Of a DNA stretch of 64,000 nucleotides, positions 48,499-57,692 are shown piece by piece. The position numbers and the translations under genes are program-made. The notes under the pieces are model-generated. The model was not told where the DNA came from and did no database searches. It saw only the letters and a list, made by a program, of their open reading frames with translations. This DNA is from Planctomycetota bacterium (lineage in GTDB: Bacteria; Planctomycetota; UBA11346), in NCBI GenBank assembly GCA_014193115.1, contig BJHQ01000006.1, forward strand, positions 146,232 to 210,231, written 5' to 3'. Position 1 is the stretch's first letter. Each line of letters begins with the position of its first letter.

Positions 48499-50897
48499 TT
48501 GGAAGGTTTCGGTTTGACTGGTTCGGGAGCAGGCGGCGGACGCACCGCTTCCAAAGCGCTGGTGGCTGCGGAGACGACAAAAGCTGGTGCGCGACGACGC
48601 AGGTCCTCAAGCATCGGCACCGCCTTGGCCGCTGCCTTTCCGAAGGGGATCAGGGCCTGGCAGATCACCAGCTGGCCCACGGGTGTCGCCTCGGGCAGGG
48701 CGGCGAGCAACGGATCGAGCCTGCCCTGTCTGATCGCCAGATCGGCCGCCTGCTGGTTGTAGGGTCGCGGACTGCCGCGCAGTGCCTGGCTGATCATCGG
48801 ACCGGTGATCTTGTCCTCTTTCAAATTGCGCAGCAGTTGCTCGGCCGCCTCCTGCAACAGCGGCCGGTCGAATCCGTCATCGTTGGCGGATTCGAGCGCG
48901 GCCGACGGCGGACGGGACGGCGACAGCAGGCTGCCCAACGACGCGGTCTCGATCTGGACCCTGCGGATCGCCGCTTTGTCTTGGATGGGCTTCAGCAATT
49001 TTGTCTGATTCGTGATATCGAAGAAGCGCACGGCCAGATCGATGCCCACCGCCACCACCGCTGGATCAACATCGTCGATCAGTGTCTTAGCCAACGCCTC
49101 GATCTCTTTGCGGTCGGTGAGCTGACCAGCCGCACAGGCCAGGTCGGCGCGGTCAGCCCCGCGCGCCTTGGGCCAGCGCGCACGCAGTTCACCAGCCCGG
49201 GCCGGGCCGAGGTTGGCGATGAGGTGCTGGGCGGCGCAGCGGGCCGCCAAGGCGGTCACGTGCCTCGGCGAACGCAGCCATTTCGCGCACACGTCGACCA
49301 CGGCCACGTCGTTGGCCTCGATCGCGGCCAAGGCGACCACCAGGGCCTGGGGATCGGGAGGGGAAGGACCGTTGGCCAAGGCGACCAGGGCGGCGGTACC
49401 ACGGACCACGGCCGCCGTTGGCACCTGTGGTTCCTTCAGGTAATAGCGCGGTTCGATCCGCTCCTTCACCGGAACATCGGCAAAGACGGCCTCGATCCGC
49501 GGATCCATGGTGCCGGGGAGCACCGCGCCATCGATACAGGTGACGCCGACCTCGTCGCGCAGCCAGAGTTTCTGACCTGAGCACACCGCCGCATGAGGCT
49601 GCACCGCGACCAGTTCGTCGAGCTCGCTGCGGCAGACCAGCCGATGGGGAAAATCGATGGCCAGCGCTGGAGCCGTCGCGCTGCCCGCCAGGCGCCAGCC
49701 CATGGCCCGTCCGGCGTCGCCACCGCCCAGGCCGAGCAGGACATCGCCGGCCAGCACCGGCGCGCTCCAGGTCGCACCCACCGCGGCCAGCTCATGCACG
49801 ACCCGGCCGTCGTCACCGATCATCCGCCACCGCCCGTCGATCGGCAGGCAGATCCAGCCTGGGCCGGCAAGCGGACCAGTCTGGGAGCCCTGAGCGCCTG
49901 GCAGCAAAGTCGTACGCTTGCTGCCACCGCTCCACCGCACCGCCACGCCGCTGACCGGATCGGTGATCACCAGGCCGCCGGCAACTGCCACCGGCGCCGG
50001 GCCGCACGCCATCCACCCAGGAATCTGGTCGAGCATTTTTCCTGTGGCTGGATCGATCACCGCGCCGCCATGGATCGCCAGCGCCGTTTTCCCCTGCCAG
50101 GTGCAACGCAGCGGCGCGCCGAAGCAGGGTCCGGCCAAGCGCTCGCTGGTTGACCGCTCGCTGACCGACTGCGGCAGGCTCCACAGCCGTTTGCCGGTGT
50201 CGGCCTGCCAGCCGATCAGCGCAGCGTCGGCGGCGTCGCCGGTGACCAGCACCTCACCGCACAGGGCTGGTGACATGACGACGCCGGAACCACCCCCGCG
50301 GCGCGGGGTGAACTGGGCGCTCCAACGGACTTTCCCATCGAGATCCACGCAGACCACCAGGCCGTGACCGAACACGCTCCAGACGCTTCGACCATCGCTC
50401 ACCGGCGTCGGCGTGGTCCAGCCGTACCGATCGCAAATCGCCGGGTCGATCACCACAGCAGTCGGATCAAGCGGCGGATGGTCGGTCTGCCAGCGCAGGT
50501 CGCCAGTGGCCGCATCAAGGCACACCAGCCGGTGCGGTTCGGCGGCGAGGATCAGCCGGTCGCCGACCAGGATCGGATCGCCATTGCCCAAGCCGACGCT
50601 GCCGCCGGTCGACGGAACTGTCGGAATCCGGCGCAGCCAGCGGATGCCGAGTCCGCTGGTGGTATCCCATCTGGTCGGTGGGATCGCCGCTGGATAGCAG
50701 CCGCTGCCATCACCGCGCCACCCGATGGGACGGGACCGGTCGGGCACGAAGGCGGGATCACCGAGACGCACGTCGCCAGCGGCGAGTCCGACCGCTAGCA
50801 GTCCGCACCACAGCAGAACGGTGAGCAGCCGCAGGCTGCTTGGGCGCAGCCCCAGGCTGCTCGGGCGCAGCCGCAGGCTAGGGAGAGCGAAGTGCAT
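48495..50897 (-). CDS. Exported PQQ-type beta-propeller protein with helical C-terminus
   Basis: 800 residues. Signal peptide at 24-41 (LLTVLLWCGLLAVGLAAG). The middle is a PQQ-like/BamB-like propeller: LVCLDAATGDLRWQTD, VVCVDLDGKVRWS, IGWQADTGKRLWSLP. The C-terminal half (about 480-780) is Ala/Leu-rich with two-helix repeats that resemble HEAT-type repeats. The ATG at 50897 shares one base with the TGA of the upstream gene, and AGGAG stands eight bases before it. Two 21-base repeats near the start encode LRPSSLG. In the operon it likely acts outside the inner membrane beside the cytochrome and DUF1552 proteins; no enzymatic residues are evident. Confidence 0.82.
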   Translation of the reverse strand: MHFALPSLRLRPSSLGLRPSSLRLLTVLLWCGLLAVGLAAGDVRLGDPAFVPDRSRPIGWRGDGSGCYPAAIPPTRWDTTSGLGIRWLRRIPTVPSTGGSVGLGNGDPILVGDRLILAAEPHRLVCLDAATGDLRWQTDHPPLDPTAVVIDPAICDRYGWTTPTPVSDGRSVWSVFGHGLVVCVDLDGKVRWSAQFTPRRGGGSGVVMSPALCGEVLVTGDAADAALIGWQADTGKRLWSLPQSVSERSTSERLAGPCFGAPLRCTWQGKTALAIHGGAVIDPATGKMLDQIPGWMACGPAPVAVAGGLVITDPVSGVAVRWSGGSKRTTLLPGAQGSQTGPLAGPGWICLPIDGRWRMIGDDGRVVHELAAVGATWSAPVLAGDVLLGLGGGDAGRAMGWRLAGSATAPALAIDFPHRLVCRSELDELVAVQPHAAVCSGQKLWLRDEVGVTCIDGAVLPGTMDPRIEAVFADVPVKERIEPRYYLKEPQVPTAAVVRGTAALVALANGPSPPDPQALVVALAAIEANDVAVVDVCAKWLRSPRHVTALAARCAAQHLIANLGPARAGELRARWPKARGADRADLACAAGQLTDRKEIEALAKTLIDDVDPAVVAVGIDLAVRFFDITNQTKLLKPIQDKAAIRRVQIETASLGSLLSPSRPPSAALESANDDGFDRPLLQEAAEQLLRNLKEDKITGPMISQALRGSPRPYNQQAADLAIRQGRLDPLLAALPEATPVGQLVICQALIPFGKAAAKAVPMLEDLRRRAPAFVVSAATSALEAVRPPPAPEPVKPKPSK
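50832..50873. repeat. 21-base tandem repeat in the signal-peptide region
   Basis: caggctgct(t/c)gggcgcagcc(c/g) occurs at 50832-50852 and 50853-50873 and partly again after that. It encodes LRPSSLG repeats just before the signal peptide core of the propeller protein; each unit is partly self-complementary (GGCTGC/GCAGCC). Confidence 0.7.
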
Positions 50898-52891
50898 CAC
50901 CACATCTCCTGGAACCGGGGATGGGCGAAGATCTGGTACAGCACCTGGCGCAAATCCGGATCGGTCTTGTCTGTTGGTACGACATCGCGGAGCAGCGGAT
51001 CGCCGGGCAGCGCTGAATAGCCGACCAGCTGCCGGATCAGCTGGGCCACGAATTGCTGGGCCAAGCGCTGCCGCCGCGGCTTGAACCACTCGCGCAGCGG
51101 CTTGGTGTCCCACGGACCATCACCAACCGCCGACCAGCGGCCAGTTACGTCATAGGGTGCGAGCAGGCGGTCCAATTCAACGATTTCGCTCGCTGATTCG
51201 GCGAAGCCGGCCGGATCGCCGAAGCACATCCGCCACATCGCAGCGCCACGCTGGGCGGTCCGCTCGGCCCGGCCGTCGCAAGCCAGCGCCAGCAATCCGC
51301 CAAGGGTCGGCAGGCCGCAACGGCCGTGGCCAGGAGAGATGGGCAGCGGCGTGATGCCGTCGCCGATCAGCGGATCGGCGGCGTCGATACCGGTCAGACC
51401 GTAGTGGCGGATCAAGGTGCGATCGACCGGGATGCGATCCGCCTGGACCAGGGACAGGACCCGGCCGCTTGGCTGGATCACCGCGTCGAGGAACCAGCCG
51501 ATCTCAGCGCGCAGATCGCTGCCCGGCGATCCGGCCCAGTCGGGGCGCAGGGACGGATCGCGATTCCAGGCATCGAGGGTCGCCAGGTCGAACCAGTTCT
51601 CGGCCAAGCGTTGACCGAATCCGGCCACGCCGGGCCGAGCACCGATACGGGTCAAGCGGTTCCATGGGTGTTCCTGGTCCTGTGGAATCTTGCGGTTGGG
51701 GTCAGACAGTTCGCTCAGCAGCCGCCACAGCCGCCCGGACTGGGCGTCTTCGCGCAGGGCGTCGCTGGGCGTGGTCCCGAACAACCCGAAGGCGATCCGG
51801 GCGGCGACGGCACTCGAACCGAGTTTCGCAGTCTGCCCGGCTGCCAGGCCGATACGTTCTTCGACGTAGAGGAATTGCGGCGCCTGGAGCGCCTCGATCA
51901 TCATCGCCGCCAGCGACGGCTTGATCCGATCGATCGCAATCCGCGACCGCATCGACCACAACTCACCCCGGGTCGGTTCCCGTCGCCAGGCCCGGAGCAG
52001 AAATCTCCGCACCACCGCATCCAGATAGGCCGGATCATCAGACGAAACGGGCGAAGTGAACAGCACCCGCTGCTCCGCCGGCGACGGCCACCCGGCGAAG
52101 GCGAACAGCGGACCTTCGAGCTCGATCGATTCGATGCGCAGGTCTGGGGCCGGCGAGCCGCTGGTCTTCGGGCAGCTCGCCTCGCCGATGACCAGATCGA
52201 GGGTCTGCCCCGCGCTGACGGTCAGATCAGCCTCGATCACCAGTCCGCTGGCCGCCATCGGCAGGGCGCGCCGGACCAGCGGTTTGCCATTCGATCCAAG
52301 GACCAGGACGCAGGGCTGGAACCGCACCGGATACGGATTGCCGGCGTGGCTGGCGGTCACCGACACGCGCCAGGTGCCAGCGTCGGGGATGGCGATCCGG
52401 CCCACGGTCACTGGTCCAAGGCCGCGTTCACCGCCGCAGGTGGCGGACTCGTCCCGCCACGCTGCCATCTCGCCGGCAATCGTCGCGGTCGCGAAGATCG
52501 ACTCCGCACCAGCCGGGCTGAGCACCTCACGGTGGCCGGGAAGCGCTCCGCCGCGACCGAAACCGAGCCGCCAGCGCCGGGTCGGCGGCCGGCTCGTTCT
52601 GGGATCGAAGACCCGTGTCACCGCGGCGGTGGCCAAACCGCGATACGCGGCGGGAAGATCGCCGCTGGCTGGCCAAACCGGCGGTAGCGGCGGCAGTGGT
52701 GTCATCGCCAGATCGCTGAGATCGACGGCGAGCACCTCGGACAAAGCGGCGATGGTTTCGCTGGAACGCAGCGGCCGCTGCCAGGTGCGTCCGGTCAGGT
52801 CGAGGACGGCCTGCTCGCCTGCGGCGGCTTGCTCGCCTGCGGCCGACCAGACCGCAGCCAGGACCAGCACCATGGCCCAGGCAACGCGCAT
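50897..52891 (-). CDS. Heme-less DUF1592/DUF1588/DUF1585-like secreted protein
   Basis: 664 residues with a signal peptide (MRVAWAMVLVLAAVWSAAG). The domain order resembles the DUF1592-family neighbour two genes upstream: a beta-rich part (IELEGPLFAFAGWPSPAEQRVLF is the DUF1595/1592 junction), the FLLRAWRREPTRGEL helix, PQFLYVEERIG, and a C-terminal DUF1585-like segment (RQLVGYSALPGDPLLRDVV ... HPRFQEMW). It lacks both CxxCH motifs of the neighbour: no N-terminal cytochrome domain and no Cys pair in the DUF1588 region. Start and stop are both coupled to adjacent genes by one-base TGATG overlaps. Probably a structural or redox-silent paralog. Confidence 0.72.
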   Translation of the reverse strand: MRVAWAMVLVLAAVWSAAGEQAAAGEQAVLDLTGRTWQRPLRSSETIAALSEVLAVDLSDLAMTPLPPLPPVWPASGDLPAAYRGLATAAVTRVFDPRTSRPPTRRWRLGFGRGGALPGHREVLSPAGAESIFATATIAGEMAAWRDESATCGGERGLGPVTVGRIAIPDAGTWRVSVTASHAGNPYPVRFQPCVLVLGSNGKPLVRRALPMAASGLVIEADLTVSAGQTLDLVIGEASCPKTSGSPAPDLRIESIELEGPLFAFAGWPSPAEQRVLFTSPVSSDDPAYLDAVVRRFLLRAWRREPTRGELWSMRSRIAIDRIKPSLAAMMIEALQAPQFLYVEERIGLAAGQTAKLGSSAVAARIAFGLFGTTPSDALREDAQSGRLWRLLSELSDPNRKIPQDQEHPWNRLTRIGARPGVAGFGQRLAENWFDLATLDAWNRDPSLRPDWAGSPGSDLRAEIGWFLDAVIQPSGRVLSLVQADRIPVDRTLIRHYGLTGIDAADPLIGDGITPLPISPGHGRCGLPTLGGLLALACDGRAERTAQRGAAMWRMCFGDPAGFAESASEIVELDRLLAPYDVTGRWSAVGDGPWDTKPLREWFKPRRQRLAQQFVAQLIRQLVGYSALPGDPLLRDVVPTDKTDPDLRQVLYQIFAHPRFQEMW

Positions 52892-54204
52892 CAGACCAGT
52901 CCCGCCAAAGGCCCGGTGCTGTCCGAGAACCGCTCCAGCGGCAGGCCAAGGCGCTGGGCGACGCTCAGGAACAGGTTGCACATCGGGATCGAACCGTCGT
53001 CGCAGCGCAGGTGCTGGCCGCCTTTCAACCCGAGGCCGTTTCCGCCGACCAGCAGCATCGACATCTTGTCGTTCACATGGGATCCAGTGCCGTTCTTGAA
53101 ACCGTCGCCGTTGTTCAGATTGGATCCGTAAAGCACCAGGGTGCGGTCGAGCAGGCTGCGCTCGCCTTCCTTGGCGTCTTCGAGCCGTTCCAGGAACCGG
53201 GCGAATTCGCTGACATAGAACCGGTCGGTGATCGCGAGGCTCTCCAGTTTCTTGGCATCGCCGCCGTGGTGGGAGTAAGCGTGCCGGTTCTCGTTCAGTC
53301 CCAGGTGGGGAAAGGTCGCTCCGGAACCTTCGGTGTCGACCAGGTAGCTGATCACCCGGGTCGAGTCGGTCTCCAGGGCCAAGGCGATCAGGTTCAGCTT
53401 GATGCGCAGATCGGCGGCGGGCCCGGTCCATTCGCTGTCGAGGATGGCGCGGTCGCCGGCTGGTTTGGGCCGATCGATGAAGGCCTCCGACTGGCCGAGC
53501 ATGGTCTCGACCTCGCGCACCGAGAACAGGTACTGCTCGACCTTGTCGCGATCGTGCTGGCCGAGGGTCGAGATGAACGACTTCGCTTCGTCGCGCACGT
53601 CGTCGAGCAGGCTGCGGCGCTGGGCGATCTGCTTCCGGGCGGCCTGCTGCGAGGCCGCGTCATCCGGCACGAACAGGCGCTTGAAGATCGCTTCGGTGCT
53701 GCCGACCCCTGGCAGCGGGATCCCGTCCCGGGTGTACGACATGCCGGCGAACCCATCGTCTTTGTAATTCAGCTGCAGGGACGGGAAGCGGGTGGACTTG
53801 CCGAAGACCGCTGCGACCTCCTGGTCGATGGTGATGCCCGGGTTCTTGTTGTAGTCCCGTCCATTCAGGAAGCTGCCCTGCCCGGCGTGGTGAGTGATGC
53901 CATGGGGATGATGGAGCCCCGAGACCACATGCAGCTGATGGCGCACCTTGGCCAGCGGCTCCAAGGTCGGCGACAGCGTGAAATCCCGCCCGGTCTGCTT
54001 CGGATACCACGATTCATTGCACACCCCGAGCGGGACATAGAGGCAGACCAGGCGCTTCGCGGCTTGCGCTGGGGCGGCGGGCCCGGCTGCGGCGGCGGGC
54101 TCGCCTGCGCGCAGGCCGCGTGGAGCCATCGCCTCCAGCCAGGGCAAAGCAAAGGCGGCGGCGGCCGAGCGCAGCACGGTGCGGCGGGACAGTGGCTTGA
54201 TCAT
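52891..54204 (-). CDS. DUF1552 protein with twin-arginine signal
   Basis: 437 residues. The N-terminus (LSRRTVLRSAAAAFALPWLEA) is a Tat signal with the RR pair at residues 7-8, so the protein is exported folded. The body matches the DUF1552 family: RLVCLYVPLGVCNESWYP, VSGLHHPHGITHHAGQGSFL, FPSLQLN, RDEAKSFISTLG and TLVLYGSNLNNGD near the C-terminus. DUF1552 proteins are nearly always encoded next to DUF1592 cytochrome proteins, as here; the function is unknown, and they resemble DUF1501/sulfatase-like folds. The start lies 16 bases after the stop of the upstream cytochrome gene. Confidence 0.9.
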   Translation of the reverse strand: MIKPLSRRTVLRSAAAAFALPWLEAMAPRGLRAGEPAAAAGPAAPAQAAKRLVCLYVPLGVCNESWYPKQTGRDFTLSPTLEPLAKVRHQLHVVSGLHHPHGITHHAGQGSFLNGRDYNKNPGITIDQEVAAVFGKSTRFPSLQLNYKDDGFAGMSYTRDGIPLPGVGSTEAIFKRLFVPDDAASQQAARKQIAQRRSLLDDVRDEAKSFISTLGQHDRDKVEQYLFSVREVETMLGQSEAFIDRPKPAGDRAILDSEWTGPAADLRIKLNLIALALETDSTRVISYLVDTEGSGATFPHLGLNENRHAYSHHGGDAKKLESLAITDRFYVSEFARFLERLEDAKEGERSLLDRTLVLYGSNLNNGDGFKNGTGSHVNDKMSMLLVGGNGLGLKGGQHLRCDDGSIPMCNLFLSVAQRLGLPLERFSDSTGPLAGLV

Positions 54205-54220
54205 CGGAAGATCCTCGTGC

Positions 54221-56788
54221 TCATTTGCTTTGGAACTGCTCGCTGGCGACGATGCCGGCGATGAGATCGGGGAAGCGGTCGCGGCCCGCCACCAGGCTGG
54301 TGGTGAGGGCCTCGATCAGGTCGCGATCGGTGAACTCGAGCTCGCGGCCAAGGGCAAAAATCAGCATTTTCTTGGTCAAGCAGCGCAGGAAGCGGTGCTT
54401 CTCATCGACCAGGAACTCCTGCAGACCAGCGAAATCGCTGAAGGGTTTGCCGTTGGGCAGGGTGCCGCTGGCGTCCACCGCCGCGCCGACGGTCTTGGGT
54501 GCGCGCAGATCGCCGCTGCATTCGGCGGTGCGCAGGCGACCGATGCCGTCGTAGCGTTCAAAGGCGAAGCCCAGCGGGTCGATCTTCTCATGGCACGAGG
54601 CACAGGCCGGCACGGCGCGATGCAGCTTCAGCCGCTCGCGCACCGTGATCTTGTCTTCGCCGGGCACCGCATTGGCGATCTCGCCGGCGCCTGGCGGCGG
54701 CGGTGGCGGCGGATCGCCGAGGATCCGCTCCAGGACGTAGACCCCGCGTTTGACCGGCGACGTACGGGTGCCGTTGCTCCCCAGACAGAGGATCGCGCCC
54801 TGGGTGAGCAGGCCACTGCGCTTGGTGTTGGCATCCTGTTTCACCGCCCGGAACTGGTCGCCGATCACGCCGGCAATGCCGTAATAGGTCGCCAGGCGCT
54901 CATTCACGGTCACGAAGTCGGCGCGCAGGAAGGTCACCAGGCTGAGCCCTCGGGCGAGGATCTCCGTGGCGAAGGCGATCGGTTCCTGGCGGAGTGCCGA
55001 GCGCAGTTCCTCGTCCCAGTCGGGGTAGATCGCCGAGTCGGGAGAGAAGTTGGCCAGGTGGTCGAGATCGAGCCACTGGGCCATGAACCGTTCGAGCATC
55101 GCCCGCGATCGCCCATCGCGGAGCAGACGTCCGGTCTGCCCGGCCAGCACCGCGGGCTTGGCCAGTTCGCCGGCGTCGGCGAGGCGGCGCAACTCGTCAT
55201 CCGGCGGCCTGCCCCACAGGAAGTAGGCCAGGCGAACCGCCAACTCGGATCCGTTCAACCGGCGGTGGCCGGTCGGCTGGGGCTCTGCTTGATAGAGAAA
55301 ATGCGGGGAAACCAGGATCCCGACCAGCACGGACTTGAATGACTGCAAGGCGGTTGCGCCGGCAGCGCGTCCGGCCCGCCAGGCGGTCATCCGGCGATCG
55401 ACCTCGTCGTTGCGCACCGGTCGGCGGAAGGCGGCGGCGAGGAACCGCTCGACCGCGATCCGGACCTTGGATTCGTTATCGGCAGCCTGCCACGGATCCC
55501 AGCCGGCGAGGATCCGCTGCTGCACAGGCATAGGCCAGCCGGCCACGGGAAAGCACGGACCTTCGAACTCGATCCAATCGCACCACGCCCGCGGCACCAC
55601 CAGCGGTTGCCCCTTAAAACGTTTGAGCACCTCGTCATCGACCGTACCGGTCAACACCTTGATTCCGAAACGGCGGCCGGCCCGCAGATCGAGCTCGGCG
55701 GTGAACACCTCGGTTTGCTCGGGCCGCTCGAACGGCTGGAGCAGGAATGGTTTCGCCCCGGTCGGCGGGCGGATCGACAGATTCGGCAGCCCGAACGGCC
55801 AGCGCAGCGGATCGACGCTGCATTTGGCTCGCACCCGGATCCGGTAGCGACCGGTCTCGCGGATCAGGAACTGGTTGAAGCCCAGGTCTATGACGCCGCT
55901 TTCCATCCGGGTCGGGACCAATCCCCAGGCCCCGTCGTATTCGCTCGGCCGTCCTGGCATGAATGCCTGGAAATTGGCGGTGCTCTTCTTGGTCGCAGGA
56001 TCGATGATCGGGGGATGGCGCTCCTCGATCCGCTTGGTCGGAATCCCGCCGCTGACCAGGGTGAAGGTCGAGCCATGGCTGGGCGCGCGTTGGTTGACCT
56101 GGATGGCGCCGGCCGGCAATGCCGCGGGCAGGGCCTGCAATTCGAGTCGCCACAGTTCCGTGTCCGGACGCTCGGCCCGCTCGTCGATGGCAGCATCGAC
56201 CGCCGCCGTGGCCAGCTCGACGAACTGCTCGATGTGGATCGGCGCCGTGACCAGGGCCGAGCCGACATTGTCGAATCCCTCGATTTTCGTCTCCTGCGGC
56301 AGGCCGTCGATGTCCGGTTCGACCCCGAGCAGATCCGCCATCGAACGCTGGTATTCGCTGCGGGTGAGCCGGCGCATCACCACCTGGCCGCCGGTCGAAC
56401 GCGAGCGCTGGGCCGCCTTTGAAAGCTCCCGTGAAATCCAGCCGACCACCGCGGCGCGTTCGGCCTGGCTCGGCTGCTCAGCCGCCTTGGCCGGCGGCAT
56501 CTCACCCAGATTCATCCGGTCCAGGGTGTCGCCCCAGCCCGCTGCGACCTTTGCCTCGGCCTGGAGGTTCCCGTTCACCTGATCCAAACGAAGGCCGGCC
56601 TTGGGATGGTCGGCGCCGTGGCAACTGATGCAGTATTTCGTGAGAAATGGCTGGATGGTGGACCGGAAGCCGGCCAGGTCGGGATCGAGTTCACCGGCGC
56701 TGGCGGCCAGTATCGCTCCGAGCCCGACGGCCAGCAGCCGTCCGATCCGGTGGTTCCCCCGACCATGACGGCAGGTCCTCGATTCCAT
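54221..56788 (-). CDS. DUF1592/1588/1587/1585/1595 planctomycete-type cytochrome c protein
   Basis: 855 residues with a signal peptide (residues 17-31). An N-terminal cytochrome c-like domain has C53-x2-C56-H57 (CISCHG). DUF1587 (RRLTRSEYQRSMADLLG), a DUF1595 region, DUF1592 (FLAAAFRRPVRNDEV, SPHFLYQAE, LAYFLWGRPPDDEL), DUF1588 (RRDG/TKRSGLLTQGAIL and a second heme motif C729-A-S-C732-H733) and DUF1585 (LIFALGRELEFTDRDLI) follow. Such proteins are thought to be periplasmic multiheme oxidases or electron carriers, but biochemistry is scarce. GGAGG seven bases upstream fixes the ATG at 56788. First gene of the five-gene operon, divergent from the AraC regulator. Confidence 0.92.
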   Translation of the reverse strand: MESRTCRHGRGNHRIGRLLAVGLGAILAASAGELDPDLAGFRSTIQPFLTKYCISCHGADHPKAGLRLDQVNGNLQAEAKVAAGWGDTLDRMNLGEMPPAKAAEQPSQAERAAVVGWISRELSKAAQRSRSTGGQVVMRRLTRSEYQRSMADLLGVEPDIDGLPQETKIEGFDNVGSALVTAPIHIEQFVELATAAVDAAIDERAERPDTELWRLELQALPAALPAGAIQVNQRAPSHGSTFTLVSGGIPTKRIEERHPPIIDPATKKSTANFQAFMPGRPSEYDGAWGLVPTRMESGVIDLGFNQFLIRETGRYRIRVRAKCSVDPLRWPFGLPNLSIRPPTGAKPFLLQPFERPEQTEVFTAELDLRAGRRFGIKVLTGTVDDEVLKRFKGQPLVVPRAWCDWIEFEGPCFPVAGWPMPVQQRILAGWDPWQAADNESKVRIAVERFLAAAFRRPVRNDEVDRRMTAWRAGRAAGATALQSFKSVLVGILVSPHFLYQAEPQPTGHRRLNGSELAVRLAYFLWGRPPDDELRRLADAGELAKPAVLAGQTGRLLRDGRSRAMLERFMAQWLDLDHLANFSPDSAIYPDWDEELRSALRQEPIAFATEILARGLSLVTFLRADFVTVNERLATYYGIAGVIGDQFRAVKQDANTKRSGLLTQGAILCLGSNGTRTSPVKRGVYVLERILGDPPPPPPPGAGEIANAVPGEDKITVRERLKLHRAVPACASCHEKIDPLGFAFERYDGIGRLRTAECSGDLRAPKTVGAAVDASGTLPNGKPFSDFAGLQEFLVDEKHRFLRCLTKKMLIFALGRELEFTDRDLIEALTTSLVAGRDRFPDLIAGIVASEQFQSK

Positions 56789-56795
56789 GACGCAA

Positions 56796-56800
56796 CCTCC
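56796..56800 (-). promoter_or_regulatory. Shine-Dalgarno site fixing the DUF1592 gene start
   Basis: GGAGG on the minus strand, seven bases upstream of the ATG at 56788. It rules out an upstream in-frame start at 56863 that would add a 25-residue non-signal extension. Confidence 0.65.
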
Positions 56801-56860
56801 GTTGACGGGACCATCCGTTCCAGGAACCCATACCTGGCCTCCCGGTGATCCGATGCTTGC

Positions 56861-56894
56861 CATAATACGTCATCAACCATCATAATACGACATC
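56861..56894. promoter_or_regulatory. Tandem direct repeats, probable AraC-family operator
   Basis: CATAATACG(T/A)CATC occurs at 56861-56874 and 56881-56894. The copies are exactly 20 bases apart, about two helical turns, the arrangement of AraC/XylS half-sites. They lie in the gap between the divergent AraC-type gene (ATG 56899) and the DUF1592 operon. On the minus strand each copy contains TATTAT, which resembles a -10 box, and no good -35 is present, as expected for an activator-dependent promoter. The second copy is only five bases from the regulator start, so autorepression is plausible. Confidence 0.6.
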
Positions 56895-56898
56895 CGGC

Positions 56899-57663
56899 AT
56901 GGACCCTTCATCGCTGTCCCTGCACACCTGCGAAATCCACCTGCCTCATCGGGGCTATTACGGTCCTGGCCAACCGCGCCGCTTCCCGGTGCACCAGTTC
57001 ATCCTGATCCAGCGCGGCCTGTATCGCGTCGGGACTCCGAGCGGCTCGGCCCAGCTCACATCGGGCCAGTGGCAATGGTGGCCGGCGGGATGGGATCACT
57101 GGAATGACTCCGATTTCGGCGCCACCCAGCACGTCTCGCTGCTGTACATCGCCTGGAGCGGGCCCACGACCGGCATGCCTGAGCCGTTGCACGTGGGCGA
57201 GGACCGCCACGGCCAACTGCTGTCAGCGGGACTGTGGCTGTACCAGCTGAAACGGCGAAGCGCACCACCTGCGGTGCAGCAGGGGCTGCTCGCGGCGCTG
57301 CTCGATGAAGCCCGCGAACTGTCCCGGGATCAGCGTCAAGTGGCCGGAGATCGCCTGGAGCGGGCTCGATCGTTCATCGACGAGCACGTTCCCCATGGAT
57401 TGACCATGGAGGAAGTCGCACGGATCGCTGGCCTGGGCATGCGTCAGCTCGAACGCCGATTCGTCCAGCGGTTCGGCATGACGCCCAAGGAATACCTGAC
57501 CGCGCAGCGTCTGAAGCGGGCCTTGGCCCTGCTCGCGGACGAATCGCAGACGCTGTCTGCCATTGCCTCGGCGGTTTCCTTGTCGGGAACTCAGGCACTG
57601 CACCGGTTGATCAAGGCCGGGACCGGCCGGACCCCGGGCGAGATCCGCGGCCGTCGCAGCTGA
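56899..57663 (+). CDS. AraC-family transcriptional regulator
   Basis: 254 residues. The N-terminal part (HRGYYGPGQPRRFPVHQFILIQRG) resembles a cupin ligand-binding domain, with a WQWWPAGWDHWND segment in the barrel. The C-terminal 100 residues are the AraC DNA-binding domain: first HTH around 165-188 (MEEVARIAGLGMRQLERRF) and a second around 213-236 with P-K-E-Y-L and the final GRTPGEIR. Such regulators usually activate a neighbouring catabolic operon on binding a sugar. It is divergent from the cytochrome/DUF1552 operon, 110 bases away, with tandem repeats in the gap. No clear ribosome site precedes the ATG, so translation may be weak. Confidence 0.88.
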   Translation: MDPSSLSLHTCEIHLPHRGYYGPGQPRRFPVHQFILIQRGLYRVGTPSGSAQLTSGQWQWWPAGWDHWNDSDFGATQHVSLLYIAWSGPTTGMPEPLHVGEDRHGQLLSAGLWLYQLKRRSAPPAVQQGLLAALLDEARELSRDQRQVAGDRLERARSFIDEHVPHGLTMEEVARIAGLGMRQLERRFVQRFGMTPKEYLTAQRLKRALALLADESQTLSAIASAVSLSGTQALHRLIKAGTGRTPGEIRGRRS

Positions 57664-57692
57664 ATGATGCGAGCGTCGGTCGCGGCTGAAAT

